In this document: piece by piece, positions 1 through 12,100 of the stretch
Position numbering within the stretch: position 1 is the first letter of the stretch
Layout: every line of letters begins with the position of its first letter
DNA from: Saposhnikovia divaricata
Lineage: Eukaryota; Streptophyta; Magnoliopsida; Apiales; Apiaceae
Reading direction: 5' to 3'
NCBI GenBank assembly: GCA_036435485.1
Contig: CM071595.1
Span: 105,640,580-105,704,579 of the forward strand
Length of the DNA stretch: 64,000 nt
The notes under the pieces: model-generated
What the model saw: only the letters and a program-made list of their open reading frames with translations
Database searches by the model: none
Told to the model about the DNA's origin: nothing
Position numbers and translations under genes: made by a program

Positions 1-126
1 TTGGTCATCGCCACTGTACTTGGGGTTATGTCGAGAACTGCAGCTTCGCTTACCATCACCCCCTTTAGAGAGCCTGCAAAATTTAGAAACAGATTTATCC
101 CTTCTATAACTTTGGGATCCTTTTGA

Positions 127-606
127 TTAAGATCTCACGTCATGAGTTTTCTGGGTCTGCCTTTCCCTCTTCCCATCAAGCTTGTGGCGTAAATCCTTGA
201 TGTTCAGCTTATTGTCCAGCCTGTCGAAGGCACTCAGGCTGCGTGTGGGCGAACCCTGTGACTGTTGAGCCTCTTCTTCTCCTTCTTTCCAGTCCGGGTT
301 TGTTTGGTGAGTCTCCACATCAGAAAATCCTTTCTGTGATGCCTCTTTTTCCGACTCCCCATCATCATTGTCAAAGTCTAACCGAACTGGTGTTACCACC
401 TTCTTTTTTGCCTTTCGATCCGAAGAACCATGCTTTTGTTTCCACTTCTTTAGCTTCTCAGATTTCTTTTCCAAAGAAACGATTTTCTTTTCCATCTTCT
501 TAATCTTTTCTCTAAGCTCCTGATTCATGACTTCATTATCACGTTCTCCATCACCATCACTCCGTTCATCCTCTAGTGTATGAACATCACCGGAATTTCG
601 AGACAT
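127..606 (-). pseudogene. gag-like N-terminal ORF of a Ty3/gypsy-type element
   Basis: This open frame of 159 codons is very rich in Lys and Glu. Residues about 28-70 form a charged coiled-coil stretch (EKIKKMEKKIVSLEKK), followed by an acidic, Ser/Gln-rich tail. The start ATG lies just inside a primer-binding site and an LTR, the position expected of gag in an LTR retrotransposon read on the minus strand. The frame closes with a stop at 127-129. No capsid or zinc-knuckle motif is visible before the window edge, so this is either a short N-terminal piece or a truncated gag. Assignment to a Tat/Athila/Ogre-like Ty3 lineage is inference from the primer-binding site and the coiled-coil start. 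The protein itself is not recognisable by motif. Confidence 0.5.
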
Positions 607-635
607 CTCTTCCCTCTAGAGATAAAACCAGAAGG

Positions 636-653
636 GCCCTCCTTCTAGCGCCA
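636..653 (-). other. Primer-binding site of the left-hand LTR element
   Basis: On the minus strand the sequence TGGCGCTAGAAGGAGGGC follows the LTR end after a few bases. It has the TGGCGC start typical of many plant Ty3 elements of the Tat group. It sits between the LTR (658-1525) and the gag-like ORF, exactly where a tRNA primer site belongs. The cognate tRNA cannot be named with certainty from sequence alone. Confidence 0.55.
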
Positions 654-657
654 TAAA

Positions 658-1525
658 TGTTATGAGGGAAAATTGGTGCAACACTTCAATGAGAGAATTA
701 CAAGAATAATCCAAGAACAACCCAAGAATCTTTATTAAATAAACCAATTTACAAAAAAAACCCTAAGTTCATAAACCCTAACCCGAAAGGATGAATGGTG
801 GATATTTGGACTGAGTTTGCAAGAGCCTTGAGCTATGTTGATCGAGTAAAACCTACCCAATCGAGAGGCAATAACTCAAAGCTTGTGTTATAGGTGTGTA
901 TATGTGTCTCACCTTGCAAAGTGCCTACATACTCTTATATTTATAAGAGATCAAGTCCCATGTAGTTCTTGATAATTACTCATAAAATGATGAGCCTGAT
1001 CCTTCCTAATCGAACTGTCCTCATCGATCCTTCCCTCTGATGTAGTTATCCAGTTGTTATTTCATCATAATCCCATAGTTATCCTCCCGTTCCTGTTATA
1101 TATCCTTGTATATATATCCGTATATCCATATTCTGTATATATTCGATATTTATCAGCGATAATAACCACTAATGGGCCGTTCTTAGGACTTATGGATCAT
1201 CCTTCGGTCCATTCAGTCGCCCCATGCCCGTATTCCTACAACTCAGGAAGCTACAGACCTGCTAATATCTTTTTCTAGGAACCACCGGGGTGCATGCATG
1301 TACCCCTACCTTGAGACTACTCCTCAGTTGAACCCCTGCTAGGCACCAACACAAGTTTACCCTCATACAGTGTTCACACACTTGAACCCCTCCTTGAACG
1401 AATCCTCAAATTAGTCATTAGGATCCCCTCTCTAGCCCAAATTATCCTCCCACATTCCAGTAATCCAAGCTCATATCCTTAATGGGCCCTGAATCAAGCC
1501 CAAAACGGATTTAGGGCACAACACC
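658..1525 (-). mobile_element. 5' LTR of a minus-strand Ty3/gypsy-type retrotransposon
   Basis: This 868-bp LTR begins TGTTATGAGG and ends GGCACAACA, so the termini are TG...CA with a 4-bp inverted match. A primer-binding site and a gag-like ORF lie immediately inward at the left, which shows the element runs on the minus strand with most of its body beyond the window start. The outer edge abuts the CCGGG that begins the tandem array at 1526, so the insertion was probably into or beside that array. The target duplication partner is out of view. Confidence 0.6.
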
Positions 1526-2210
1526 GGGTTTTTTATTTTTTGATTATTTTTTTCCAACACTAAAATGAGTGTTTATTAACATCCGTACGGTTCGATCGTC
1601 GAAAAAAACATTCAAAAAAATTATTCAGTGAATCTGGATCGTGTCCTGTTATAGGAAGTAGCACTTTTACTACGCTTTTTTTAAGATCTCGTACAACTCG
1701 GGTTTTTTATTTTTTGATTATTTTTTTCCAACACTAAAATGAGTGTTTATTAACATCCGTACGGTTCGATCGTCGAAAAAAACATTCAAAAAAATTATTC
1801 AGTGAATCTGGATCGTGTCTTGTTATAGGAAGCAGCACTTTTACTATATTTTTGTTAAGATCTCGTACAACCTGGGTTTTTATTTTTTGATTATTTTTTC
1901 CAACACTAAAATGAGTGTTTATTAACATCCGTACGGTTCGATCGTCGAAAAAAACATTCAAAAAATTATTCAGTGAATCTGGATCGTGTCTTGTTATAGG
2001 AAGTAACACTTTTACTACGTTTTTGTTAAGATCTCCTACAACCCGGGTTTTTTATTTTTTGATTATTTTTTTCCAACACTAAAATGAGTGTTTATTAACA
2101 TCCTTACGGTTCGATCATCGAAAAAACATTCAAGAAAATTATTCAGTGAATCTGGATCATGTCCTCTTATAGGAAGTAGCACTTTTACTACGTTTTTGTT
2201 AACATCGTTG
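1526..2210. repeat. Tandem array, four units of ~172 bp
   Basis: Units start at about 1527, 1699, 1873 and 2044. Each begins with a T-rich block, runs through AACACTAAAATGAGTGTTTA and CCGTACGGTTCGATCGTCGA, and ends near TTAAGATCTC..ACAAC. Copies differ by a few substitutions and 1-3 bp indels. A 91-codon minus-strand ORF (1734-2009) is merely the repeat read through and has no independent support. The array is bounded on the left by an LTR and on the right by an inverted partial unit. Confidence 0.85.
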
Positions 2211-2280
2211 AAATCGAACCGTACGAATGTTCATAAACACTCATTTTAGTGTTGGAAAAAAATAATCACAAAATAAAAAA
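2211..2280. repeat. Inverted partial copy of the 172-bp unit
   Basis: This segment is the reverse complement of the first ~65 bp of the array unit: TCGAACCGTACGAATG, then the AACACTAAAATGAGTGTT core (itself near-palindromic), then the A/T-rich end. Together with the first unit at 1531 it gives the array matching inverted ends, as in a TIR transposon or a fold-back element with internal tandem repeats. Target duplications could not be fixed because an LTR abuts the left end. Confidence 0.75.
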
Positions 2281-3193
2281 GTCGATTTCAATATGTTCAG
2301 CACACACATATGTTCACGGCTCTTAGCTCAATTTCAATATGTTCACGGCTCAAGTTCAAATCAAACTCACACATACAAATTCAAGGGAAACCTTCTTTTC
2401 TTACATAGTCTCGGCCCCGATCTGTTTGTTGGTCAATTGATTTTGCTAGATGTAGGTGTTCCTGATTTTATCACAAACATAAAGGTGCTTTCATTATTTT
2501 GATTATCAAATTTTGTTTGTGACAAAATCAGGGAACACCTACATCGAGCAAATCTCAAGCTCTCTCAATCACTGTTTACCGGTTCAACAGTTTTGATTAA
2601 ATAAGGGTAAATTCACCCTCATCGCTGTTTTGAATCGGCTTTGTTGTGTGTATTTTGAATCTTGTGTGTTTGTTTTGAATCTTGTATACGAAATGATGAT
2701 GGAGGGTTTTATATTGCCAATTAACTACTTCAACTCCTCCCTCTAACGAGCTAATATATCTTTGTGTTTGTGTTTGTGTTTGTGTTGCTAGTGATGCAGT
2801 GTCTTGTTGATTTTAACGGATAACTGTCATTTTGATAAATATTGTAGAATTACTCCATTTGAATTAAGGATGCTGGAATGCTCTTTCTTGAAGTAAGCTT
2901 CTACTGTTTTGTTATATAACGTGTTCGAGTCCATTGATTCATTGGATGATTCCTTGTGCAATTATTAAGAATGGAGTTTGTTATGGTAAAGTTTCGTCTT
3001 TTCTTAGTTCAGTTGGTTGAATATATTTTGTTTTCGTCTTTTTCAGAAGATCAGATTATCCTCTACCTAGATTAGGTGATGTCATTAAGCACATTTCCTT
3101 GTAATGTAAATGTGGTTATCACATTGTCGTTATATTTAAAGCCCTCTGTTTTTGGATACTACCTTCTCATTTCTCTAATTCGTATTATTGTCT
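2281..3193. other. Unassigned stretch, no gene seen
   Basis: No coding frame of substance is present. The stretch holds a repeated phrase (CAATATGTTCA..GGCTC) near 2288-2350, a 40-bp-arm inverted repeat (2439-2554) and a short TTTGTG hexamer run near 2760-2789. The last few hundred bases lead into the TTL gene fragment and may be its intron or upstream DNA. Confidence 0.5.
2439..2554. repeat. Hairpin-forming inverted repeat, ~40-bp arms
   Basis: The left arm (about 2439-2478, containing ATGTAGGTGTTCCTGATTTT) is nearly perfectly complementary to the right arm (about 2515-2554, containing AGGGAACACCTACAT). About 36 bp of AT-rich loop separates them. Mismatches are few. It could be a MITE remnant or a junction of two oppositely oriented copies of some repeat. 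Confidence 0.8.
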
Positions 3194-3953
3194 CAGTTTA
3201 GGACAGGTTTACAGGGAGGCACATATGTTTTACAGGGATCCAACTAGATCCTATTGAATTATAGAACTTACAAGCAGTAGAGAAGCATTTGTACCAGTGC
3301 CCGGAGGATTGGTGATTGGAAAGTTGTATTAAAGGAAGCTGATGCTGGAATTGTTTCGGGAGCTGATGCTTCTCCTCAGGTAAAGAAATCCCTACAATTC
3401 ACTTAAATATTAATTGTCGGTTATTTAATGTAGAAACAGCTTGACTGGACTTGGTGAATTCATATTAATAGCTATTTGCCTGTAGAGCAGAGGCATTATT
3501 AAAGCTTCGTCAATATGATGATGCAAAATTAAGCATTTTGAACAGTCCTAAAGTTGGAACATCTTCACTTTCCTGCTCACAGACAAAGTTTTTCAGAATG
3601 CTTTCTGAAGCTTATATTCTTCTAGTCTGTTCTCAGATTGACATGTCTATGGGAAGGTAAGTTTTAATACATTGATATCCTTTAAAGATAGGATCAAGGG
3701 GAAGGGAAAGACTGATGATGGATGATGATTGTTTGTAGATTTGATAGTGCTGTTACATCTATTGAGAAAGTTGCACAAATAGATCCCCAAAGTGCTGAGG
3801 TTTCAGCTTTGCTCAACAATGTCAGGGCAGTGGCAAGAGCTCGTACTCGTGGAAATGATCTCTTCAGGTCTGAAAGATTTACAGAAGCTACTGCAACATA
3901 TGGGGAAGGTCTAAGGCTTAATTCATCCAGCTCAGTTCTTTATTGTAATTGTT
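3194..3953 (+). pseudogene. TTL (TPR-repeat thioredoxin-like) gene fragment with introns
   Basis: Three exon pieces match the central TPR region of plant TTL proteins (TPR repeats plus a C-terminal thioredoxin-like domain, linked to osmotic stress and brassinosteroid signalling). The pieces are 3194-3379 (GDWKVVLKEADAGIV), 3472-3656 (LFACRAEALLKL, CSQTKFFRMLSEAY) and 3739-3953 (FDSAVTSIEKVAQ, ARARTRGNDLF, ending SSSSVLYCN). Introns are kept with GT-AG ends (GTAAAG, GTAAGT), so this is a genomic DNA copy and not a retrocopy. The first piece has an in-frame TAG and at least one small frameshift. The fragment stops inside a TPR repeat exactly where LTR-like sequence begins. The N terminus and the thioredoxin domain are absent. 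It is a dead, 3'-truncated fragment. Confidence 0.85.
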
Positions 3954-3955
3954 AA

Positions 3956-6939
3956 TTATATTTGTTGATGGTTAATTATAATTTAGGTATTAATTGTGGG
4001 TCGATAGTAAGTTGGGATTAAGTGCAAGTCCGATTAAGTGTTCGGGTTTAGTGATTGTTAATTGTAATTGTTAATTGTTAAGTGCTAATTGTTAGTGTCA
4101 TATAATGTGTAGCTATATGAGATGGCTAATTTGTAAGTGTCTATGTGCTAATTGTTATAGGTCGAGTCATAGTAATTGTTGGATGTCCTATTTGTTAAGT
4201 ACTTGGTGGTGGACTATATGTGGATAATTGATTGTCGATTAGTAGCGATGTATAAGTTGTTGTAAATTGTGGTGATTGGTTATTGAGGGGCTGTGACCCC
4301 GGGAAAGTTTTCTTATAATAAGAATACATTTACTGGTTGTATAGTTTTCAAATGTGGTCTATAGCAAGGATAAACTGTTAGTTTACTTTCTTAATTGTTT
4401 AATTTCTTACGTGTTTAGGTGCCGCAAGTATGGGCGGGTACTTTCCTTAATTGTTTAGGTGCCGCAAGTATGGGCTGGTATTTTTCTTACTTGTTTACTT
4501 TTATGTTGCTGCAAGTTGAGGCAGCTTTATTTTCGTATGGTTTATAAGGTTAAATTGTTGAATTGAAAAATAGGTGGATAGTCCTATTTACGAATACTTC
4601 ATGCCGAAATTTTCTAAAAATCCCTTGTATCTAAATGTATTTGACTTATTTGATTTCAATTATCTGAAAGCATGCTATAATTGTTAATAGATTATGGATA
4701 TTTGTGACTTTTGTTTATGTGACTAATATATGATATCGAGTCATAACACGCGCCAAGTGCTTATATGATTTTGTGATTATATTATTATTTTTTTTGAGAA
4801 TATGATCTGTATGAGCTACATGTGATAAATTGTAAAGCGTATGACGTGTTCGGGTAGAACAGAGTTAGACGGTTACTGTTATAAGCATACTGAAATAGTA
4901 CTTTACCTGTATATATGTACGAATAGGAGGCCGGCTAAGAGCCAGTGTACGTGTAGATGGAATACAAAGGAATGAGAGAACTATCGGAATTGACGAGTGT
5001 GCTCGAGTAAAGGCTGACAAGTGATAAAGGAAAGACGGATATGTGATCGAATAAAGGCCATTGTATAAAGGAATAGAGATTGATGTACAATGAATAACAA
5101 GTTGATATGTGGGAATCAGAAACTGTGTGTATTGAGGCAAGTTTACTATACCTCACTTATTGTTCAAGTGATGTGAAACCTTCTATGTTATTTAATTGTT
5201 CTTTCAATATCCATTTTGCAAACAATTATACTATTCAAAGTTTATTCTGAATAATGTAAACCTGTTCTGATTATTTATACGATATTCCTTTCAAACCATT
5301 TTGCTAATGTCTATCTCCTTTATTTTATTCCCAGAGACATTCTTCTTCTATTAATTTACAAACAATCATTCTCAAATTATTCTATCATTGTTTATTTTTC
5401 CTCACCTATTGTTCAGGTGTTCATTTTTTCTAAAATTATTTTATATCAATTTTTCCCGTCTTTATTAATATTCTTTAAAGAAAGTTTTTCTTTAAATTGT
5501 TATAAGCTAATTCGAGGTTTAGATTGTCGTTGAGGCATGTGTTGCTCAGTGACGATTTAAATCGAGCATGAATTGAGATCTTCTTATTTACTCAAACTCA
5601 TTATTGTCATGCCGGTTTTGGCAGCTAAAGTCTATGAGTGCTTAGCCGACAAGAGTGAGATTTGAGTAATTGAGAATTTCTTAAATCTTTATTTTAAACT
5701 ATTCAAATCTTTTATGTAAGTTCAAATTTTGGCCATGAAAATTATATCAATTGGTAACCTTTTAAATGAATGGTCATACCTTGTGCAGTTACTCTAATTT
5801 ATGGTTGAACTTCAGATTCCTTTATTGTATGATTTTCCTCATAAATTGTTGTTCAATTCTAGAACCTGAATAATTGCTCTGTTCCTTAACTGATTAATTT
5901 TTCCATGTGAATATATGATTCTATTTTGCTGTACTATACCATGCTCAGTTCAATTCTTATTGCTTTGCTGTTTATAACTCCTTATATCAATTGTTTCCCT
6001 TACCCTCAGTCTTTAATAATTGATAATGAAAATGGCTTAATTAATTAAAGATGTTTCTAAAATTCCTTATACTGGGCTAATCTGTTATCAGTGAGTATAA
6101 AGGACTTAAAAATGAAATGTTTAAAAGATTTTAACGATTTTATTGTGGGGGATTACGTCAAAATGTTTTCAACGGATTCCTTTAGATTGGAGGCGTAAGA
6201 GGTCGGGTGACGCCGGTCCAGCATTTTTTTTAGCGTAAGAGGCTGGGGAGTGCCCAGTCCAGCAATTGAAAGGCCAATGTGTTGCCTAATTGGGAACCCA
6301 ATTTCAAGGTCCAGAGGGACTTCGTGTCCGATATGGGGACTTTACGTGGCTGATCACCCGTATTGTCCGGAGTCGTGGAAAAACTCCAATCAACTTAAAT
6401 GTTTTACCAAGTTTAAGAAAAGAAATGTTTTCATGAAATTTATGATTTGATGGAAATGGAAAGTTTATCCTATGATGGAAATTGAATTCTTTCCTTGAGA
6501 TTAATTGATCATTGATATTGTTCATCAATGAAGCATTTAAATATTATTGTTTCAATATATTATTAACTTGCTGAGCGTTCTTTGGCTCACTCTTGCTTTA
6601 TTTTACCTAACCCTTTGAAGTTAGGTTTAAGGATGATCTACTACATTTATCCCTGCGAATGAAAGCGATGAGGCAATCTATACAGGATAAATTTTGAAGC
6701 CAGAGCGAGCAAGCAAGAATGGGAATTAAGCTTCAGATTAGATGGTATAGAAATTGTAATCAGAGCAATGATAGAAATTGTAATAATTTGTATAGTTTAG
6801 ATTCTTGTTTCATACCATAACCTGGAATCGATCCTCGGTGAGGAATCGTTGGTGTATTGATTTTTATTATTACAGGTATTCTTATATGTTAATGTTTGGG
6901 TTGCACCCTGTTCGGGTTACCAGATATAGGGGTGTTACA
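3956..6939 (+). mobile_element. LARD-1: 5' LTR (5' end missing or unclear)
   Basis: The right end is certain: GGATATAGG-like sequence and GGGGTGTTACA at 6939, followed by a tRNA-Met primer site. The last ~70 bp (ATTACAGGTATTCTTATATG onward) match the end of the 3' copy at 15265. The left end is set only by the break from TTL sequence. The expected TATAACGCCC start seen in the 3' copy was not found, so the LTR is probably truncated at its 5' end. Around 6190-6400 it contains a block (TGGCTGATCACCCG, CAATGTGTTGCC) shared with the LTRs at 45000-45230 (inverted) and 60180-60300, marking one long-LTR family. Confidence 0.6.
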
Positions 6940-6941
6940 GG

Positions 6942-6961
6942 TTGGTATCAGAGCGACAGGT
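6942..6961 (+). other. Primer-binding site (tRNA-Met) of LARD-1
   Basis: TTGGTATCAGAGC follows the LTR terminal ACA after two bases and matches the initiator tRNA-Met 3'-end complement used by Tekay/Del and many other plant LTR elements. The following leader (GACAGGTTATGGTCACTGAA) is shared with the minus-strand element whose primer site is at 44387-44399. Confidence 0.9.
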
Positions 6962-9173
6962 TATGGTCACTGAAACAAGTTAGGATGATTAGGTATACGT
7001 ATTTAAGTGGGACGTTAGATCGGACGATTTAGGACAAGATTCGCCTTAGGATATTAGGACGACTGTTGCGACGTTATTTGGTATTTCGACATATCACGCG
7101 AACAGAAATTCGATTCATTCAGAGACTCAATTTAGGGCGAGGTAGATAATTCGGAACAGCATACGCTAAATAGACGACCGGAGCTATCAGCTTGGAAGAC
7201 GCTACGTGTAGACCTTTGTGCACCTTCTAGAGTTTCTTTTGCGACTTTAGTTTCCCCACGAGCGATATAGAAAATCCGAAAGGATTGTAAACAATATGTA
7301 AAATGTGAGTACTGGCATGGGTTGGAGGAATGGCGTGGTTATTCATTACTAGCCGTTGATTTCATTTATTTTATTGATTAAGGAGATTTAACCTTTCTTT
7401 CTGTTTCTTCTTATCTTGATAATACCCCATCACCTTTGATAATCAACTATATTTTAATTGATGACGAATTTTTTCAAATTTATTTAAACACATTTATATT
7501 TTTCAAAGATACCTCTATTTTTCAGGGGATCACTTGATTCAACATGATGCATATAAATTATTGAGACCTTTGAATTCTTTCTAATTTCCCCGAATAATTG
7601 ATATTCCTTATTCAACATTGTATATCTATAAACTTTTTGAAACTTTTGAATTCTTTTTGTTTCTCTTTGAATACTTAACCTTATTTATTCTAACTGGGAT
7701 GAACAACCCTATGTATGTAGGGGATTCAGGGATATCTTATCTATGTGATAGAAGTCTGGTGGGACGCTACTGATTGTGTTTGTCATGAAAGTACGGAAGG
7801 CTGGCCACCTTTTTGTACTCTAGCGGTTGACCTAAGTGACAAATACAACCTAAAAATTGTTCAATGATCATATTGAACTCTCGGTTAAAATTCTTTTATA
7901 AAAAAAAATTCTTGTCAAATAGAATTCAACATTCATTCATGCATGCTAACACATGTTCGTTTTATTGATTTCTTTTGTTATAAACCCTTGAAATTCCTAA
8001 AGTTATCAATGATTGAAAGCAGTAAAGATAGAGATGATGACAATCTAAGTGGTACAAGATACAATTACGTCGATAGAGAATTGGATGATCAGGCTTGAGA
8101 ATTGATATTAAAGCATGAATCGAATATCAAGTTAGATTACTCATTGGATTATTAATACCCGTACAAGATTCGATAATACGGAGAATTGAGTAAAGGTAAG
8201 GAGCAGAAAAGCAAGGACGTGAGATTATTAGTTTTGTTGAAGCCGAAAGTGGAAAAAGGAATCTTAACGATTAGACAAACTAAGAGGTTATTGCAACAAG
8301 ACTTTAAGGTTATTATATACATGTGGGAGATATCAGTAAAGAGATAATTAGAGTGAAGTAGATTTCAGTGTTTAGGATTTCTCGGATGTATGACTTGATG
8401 AGTTACCAGGATTATCACCAAACAGAGATAAAAATTCGGCTAATTAATTACTACCAAGAATGAAACTAGTTTCAAGGATTCGAGATTTGGAAGACATCAC
8501 AAGATATTTGAGGATATAAGGAGGACAGGCATATGATTTCTAAGTACGAGCTTACAGTTGGAAGAGTATAATTTTCAGGATATGACGAATGGATTGAATT
8601 GAATGCTAGGAAGATGAAGCAGTAATGAATCGGGAAAGGCATAAGACGCCAGCAGAGACCAAAAGCTTTAAAGGACCAGCTAGGAATTTCCGAAGGTTGT
8701 CAAAGATTTTACCAAGATGAATTGGCTGAAGCAGAATGTGAGAAGTTATAGATAGAGGATTTAAAAGTTTAGATTATTGCAAATGAATTATTAGAGGAAA
8801 TTGAGAAGTACCAAGATGAGTAGACCGAACTAAGAATGTAAAGAAATTGATTGTTGAAGAATGGAATAGTTAAAGGAGATGAGTGGTGGACGTGTATTAT
8901 ATTTCGCTTATTCAATTGTTGATAAATGTTGGAATTGTAATGTGCAGGGTTTAAATTTTGACGATTGTAGAATATGTAGGGTAATGTTTCAGAAGTCGAT
9001 TTCTCAGGATAGTTTGTATTGCGAATAACATATATATGTTTCAAGTTAAATGTTTATTAATTTTGAAAAGGTTACTCAGTAAAACAATGGGATTGAGGAT
9101 GGATAGAAGTTTCCAAGTTATTCCCTCCTTGAGTAACATTGTACGTTGAAAGGGGAGTAAGAATGATTGGGGG
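6962..9173 (+). mobile_element. LARD-1 internal region, left part, noncoding
   Basis: There is no gag or pol frame: the longest open stretches here are under about 100 codons and lack motifs. Blocks near 7690-7830 (ATGTGATAGAAGTCTGGTGG) and near 9140 (CATTGTACGTTGAAAG) recur in the same order in the internal region of the element at 61274-62749. This points to a family of large retrotransposon derivatives that keeps noncoding internal sequence. The region is broken at 9173 by a solo LTR and resumes at 13710. Confidence 0.65.
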
Positions 9174-12100
9174 TGTAACACCCCCAGATCCGGGGTCAGG
9201 GATCTTGTGGTTACGGTCTTACATCCATTCATAATACTTGACTTGAGTCCATAATAAATAAATCACATGCTGTGACCCCACAAAAAAATTCCACTCACAC
9301 ACATAACAGTTATAATCCCAGAGATGAAATTGAAATAAGTCTTTCATAAAAGGGTTACGAATAAAAGTTATTACAATCCCAAAAGGATAACATCATAAGT
9401 TTAACAGTTTTGCCATTGATTACATTAATTATAGATATAGTTAAACAGGAAACAAAAGCTGTCTAACCAAGCTACCTCAGCAATGGCGGCTAGCATCTCA
9501 GCGGGTAGTCCGGTGGGTCGGGTAACCTGCTTGCGCTGAGTGCGCCTGACGCGAGCCATCTGTCCTAGCTGTTGTTGTGACATAATGTGAACAAAGCAAG
9601 GGTGAGCGAAAGCCCACCAACAATAATATATAACTGAACGATAATATATAACAGTTCAAAATTTTCTTTCAAACCATATGCCATGCATTTACGGAAATGA
9701 TGCCAGTATAATATGAACGATGAAGTTACTAGGTAACTTAAAGTATTTGTTTATAGAAATATCTGCTACATCAAAAGTAAGCGAGATATTCTCATTGTTA
9801 TTAAGAAGAGGAACTTGCATGAAAAGGTTGCAATTCCAGTTATGAACACTTTTCCAGCTCTGCCAACAGTAATCGTGTTGCAGGAAATAAATAAGTTTGG
9901 ATGATGAACCAATGATGGAGTATTCACCGCGCCCGCTGTTCTAATCTTGATGATCAGTCGAGATCGTACAGCTCAATTTAGATTTACTACCGGTAGAAGG
10001 AAGAACTGACGGCTTTACTTGTCTACCGCCTTACTAGCTCTCCCCGGCCAACGGTTGGGCCAAAGGGGATGGACCGGCGCTACTCGGCCTCTTACACGAC
10101 TCCTAGTTCAAATAGAATTCATGATTCTGAATGTAACGTTCGTCCCCCTTTCCCCAAGTATAATACTTGTTGATAAGACTATACAAAGTAGTCGTATCTA
10201 GTTGGAAAGGAAAATTCACCAATAACTTCCAAGATATTGTTTGGTAACGAATATCAACTTGTTCCAACAATCTTACCCCTCGAAAGATGAGAAGGTAAAC
10301 AACGACTTAATAAGTCAATAGCACCCGAGTTGCGAGTGAAGAGAATACTTTATGACCGGGAAGTCGACAAGATAAATAACATTTTCTAATTAAGGTTCCC
10401 TTATTTTTAGGGAGATAGACTCAAGAAGAATGATGTCTGAGAACCTTTCTTGATATAAGATTAATAATAATATGTCTACGAAATATTTTTCGTAATAATC
10501 GAAGAAGATAAAACTTATTGAGGTTATTCTAAGTATGGAATAAATATTCAGAGAATATTTATTGAATTAAGAATATTTAAAGAATATTTAGGAATATGAA
10601 AGAATATCTTTAATCAGAGTATTTTCCAAAATAATCCCTGAAGAAATATCAGGAGAATATTTATTGAATAAATAAATATTTAAATGAATATTCAAAACAA
10701 TATTCACTAATTAATAAGACCTGAAAGGAATATTTAAGGTAATATTCATAATTAATTAGGAATTTAAATGAATATTCAAAAGTAATATTCATTTAATGAA
10801 TAATATTCTAAATGAATATCAAGTAATATTCATTTAGTAATCCAAGCCTTAAAGGAATATTCGAGATAATATTCGATAATTAAATCAAGCTTCAGATGAA
10901 TATTAAAATAATATTCATCAAGTAATTAATATCTTAAATGAATATTCAAAAGTAATATTTATTTAATAAAATAATATTCTAAAAGAATATCCAAATAATA
11001 TTCATTTAGTAGTCTCATCTTTAGAAGAATATTCGAAATAATAATCGATAATCAATTCGACTCTGAATGAATATTGACAAATATTATTCGTCGAATGATT
11101 ACGTTCAAATAATTATTTGAAGTAAGGATCGTTAAATAAATAATCTGGAACGAATGTTCAAATAATATTCGTCGCCCAAATAATAGAAAATATTTACTTA
11201 AATATTTTCCTCCGAGGTAATCTCGATATGTCAAGAAATATTGACTCCCGGTCTATATTTGATGAATAAGATGTATACACCCTTCTCTGAGGGTCTAACA
11301 ATAACCGGCTTATAATTGATACGATAGCTATCTAATTTATAAGCCAATAACAATCAGGGAACAAGCATAATGATATAACTTGAAAGTAGGCATGCATGCT
11401 ATGGCATATGTATAACAGAAAACATATATATGTATTTATTCAATCACAACAACAGCCTAAAAGAAGGGAATTGAAACTTGCCTGGTAGTCGAGTACGGTA
11501 AGGGGTAGTGGTAGCGGGTCCCGGTTCAGCTTGGTGATCTATAAATAGTCAAGGCATTCGGGATTAATCACTTAACATATTAAAAGTTAAGTTATACTTA
11601 AATCGAAACACGTTCTCGAGTTATCTCGTTATACCCCTTTTAGTGGATTCCTTTTTATCACTGATCCGACCCGACATTCGTTCATTAATACGACATGTCA
11701 CTGTACTTATACTTGGGACACACTTAAGTCATATGAGTTCTAAGGTCGATCGTTACGAACCAATATTATACTCCGAGTTTTATCGCCCGTTTTCTAAGTG
11801 TTTTACCGAAGTTATAAAAGAGTCGTCTTTTAGGGGTTCGTTCGCGTTTAACCTCGACTCGAACATTTTTAATAAATCGAAAAATGATCCTTTTGACATA
11901 CGGGTTTCTTTCACACCTTCCTTTTTACCTCTAGTATTTATTTTCCAAGATTCGCCATGACGTTACATAGTTTACGAGGGTTCAATTACAGTTACGAACT
12001 TTCGTTTACGGATTCGAACTACTTTTAGTAATTTGGTCATAATTCCTAAACCGTAAGTCTGTTTCAAGTGATCTTTATATCAAAACAAAGCTTAGAACAT

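Noticed and set aside
1734..2009. 91-codon minus-strand ORF with internally repeated protein sequence
   Set aside because: It is simply the 172-bp DNA repeat read through; the repeat in the protein mirrors the tandem DNA unit.
1526..2210. Possible CRISPR-like array
   Set aside because: Units are long, contiguous and near identical with no unique spacers, and the sequence is plant nuclear DNA.
6942..6961. tRNA-like sequence TTGGTATCAGAGC
   Set aside because: It is the complement of the tRNA-Met 3' end used as a primer site, not a tRNA gene; no cloverleaf surrounds it. The same applies at 28387, 44387 and 61276.
7000..9173. Decayed gag-pol in LARD-1
   Set aside because: No protease, RT or integrase motif was found in any frame; the blocks shared with LARD-2 are noncoding. 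An extremely decayed gag cannot be fully excluded.
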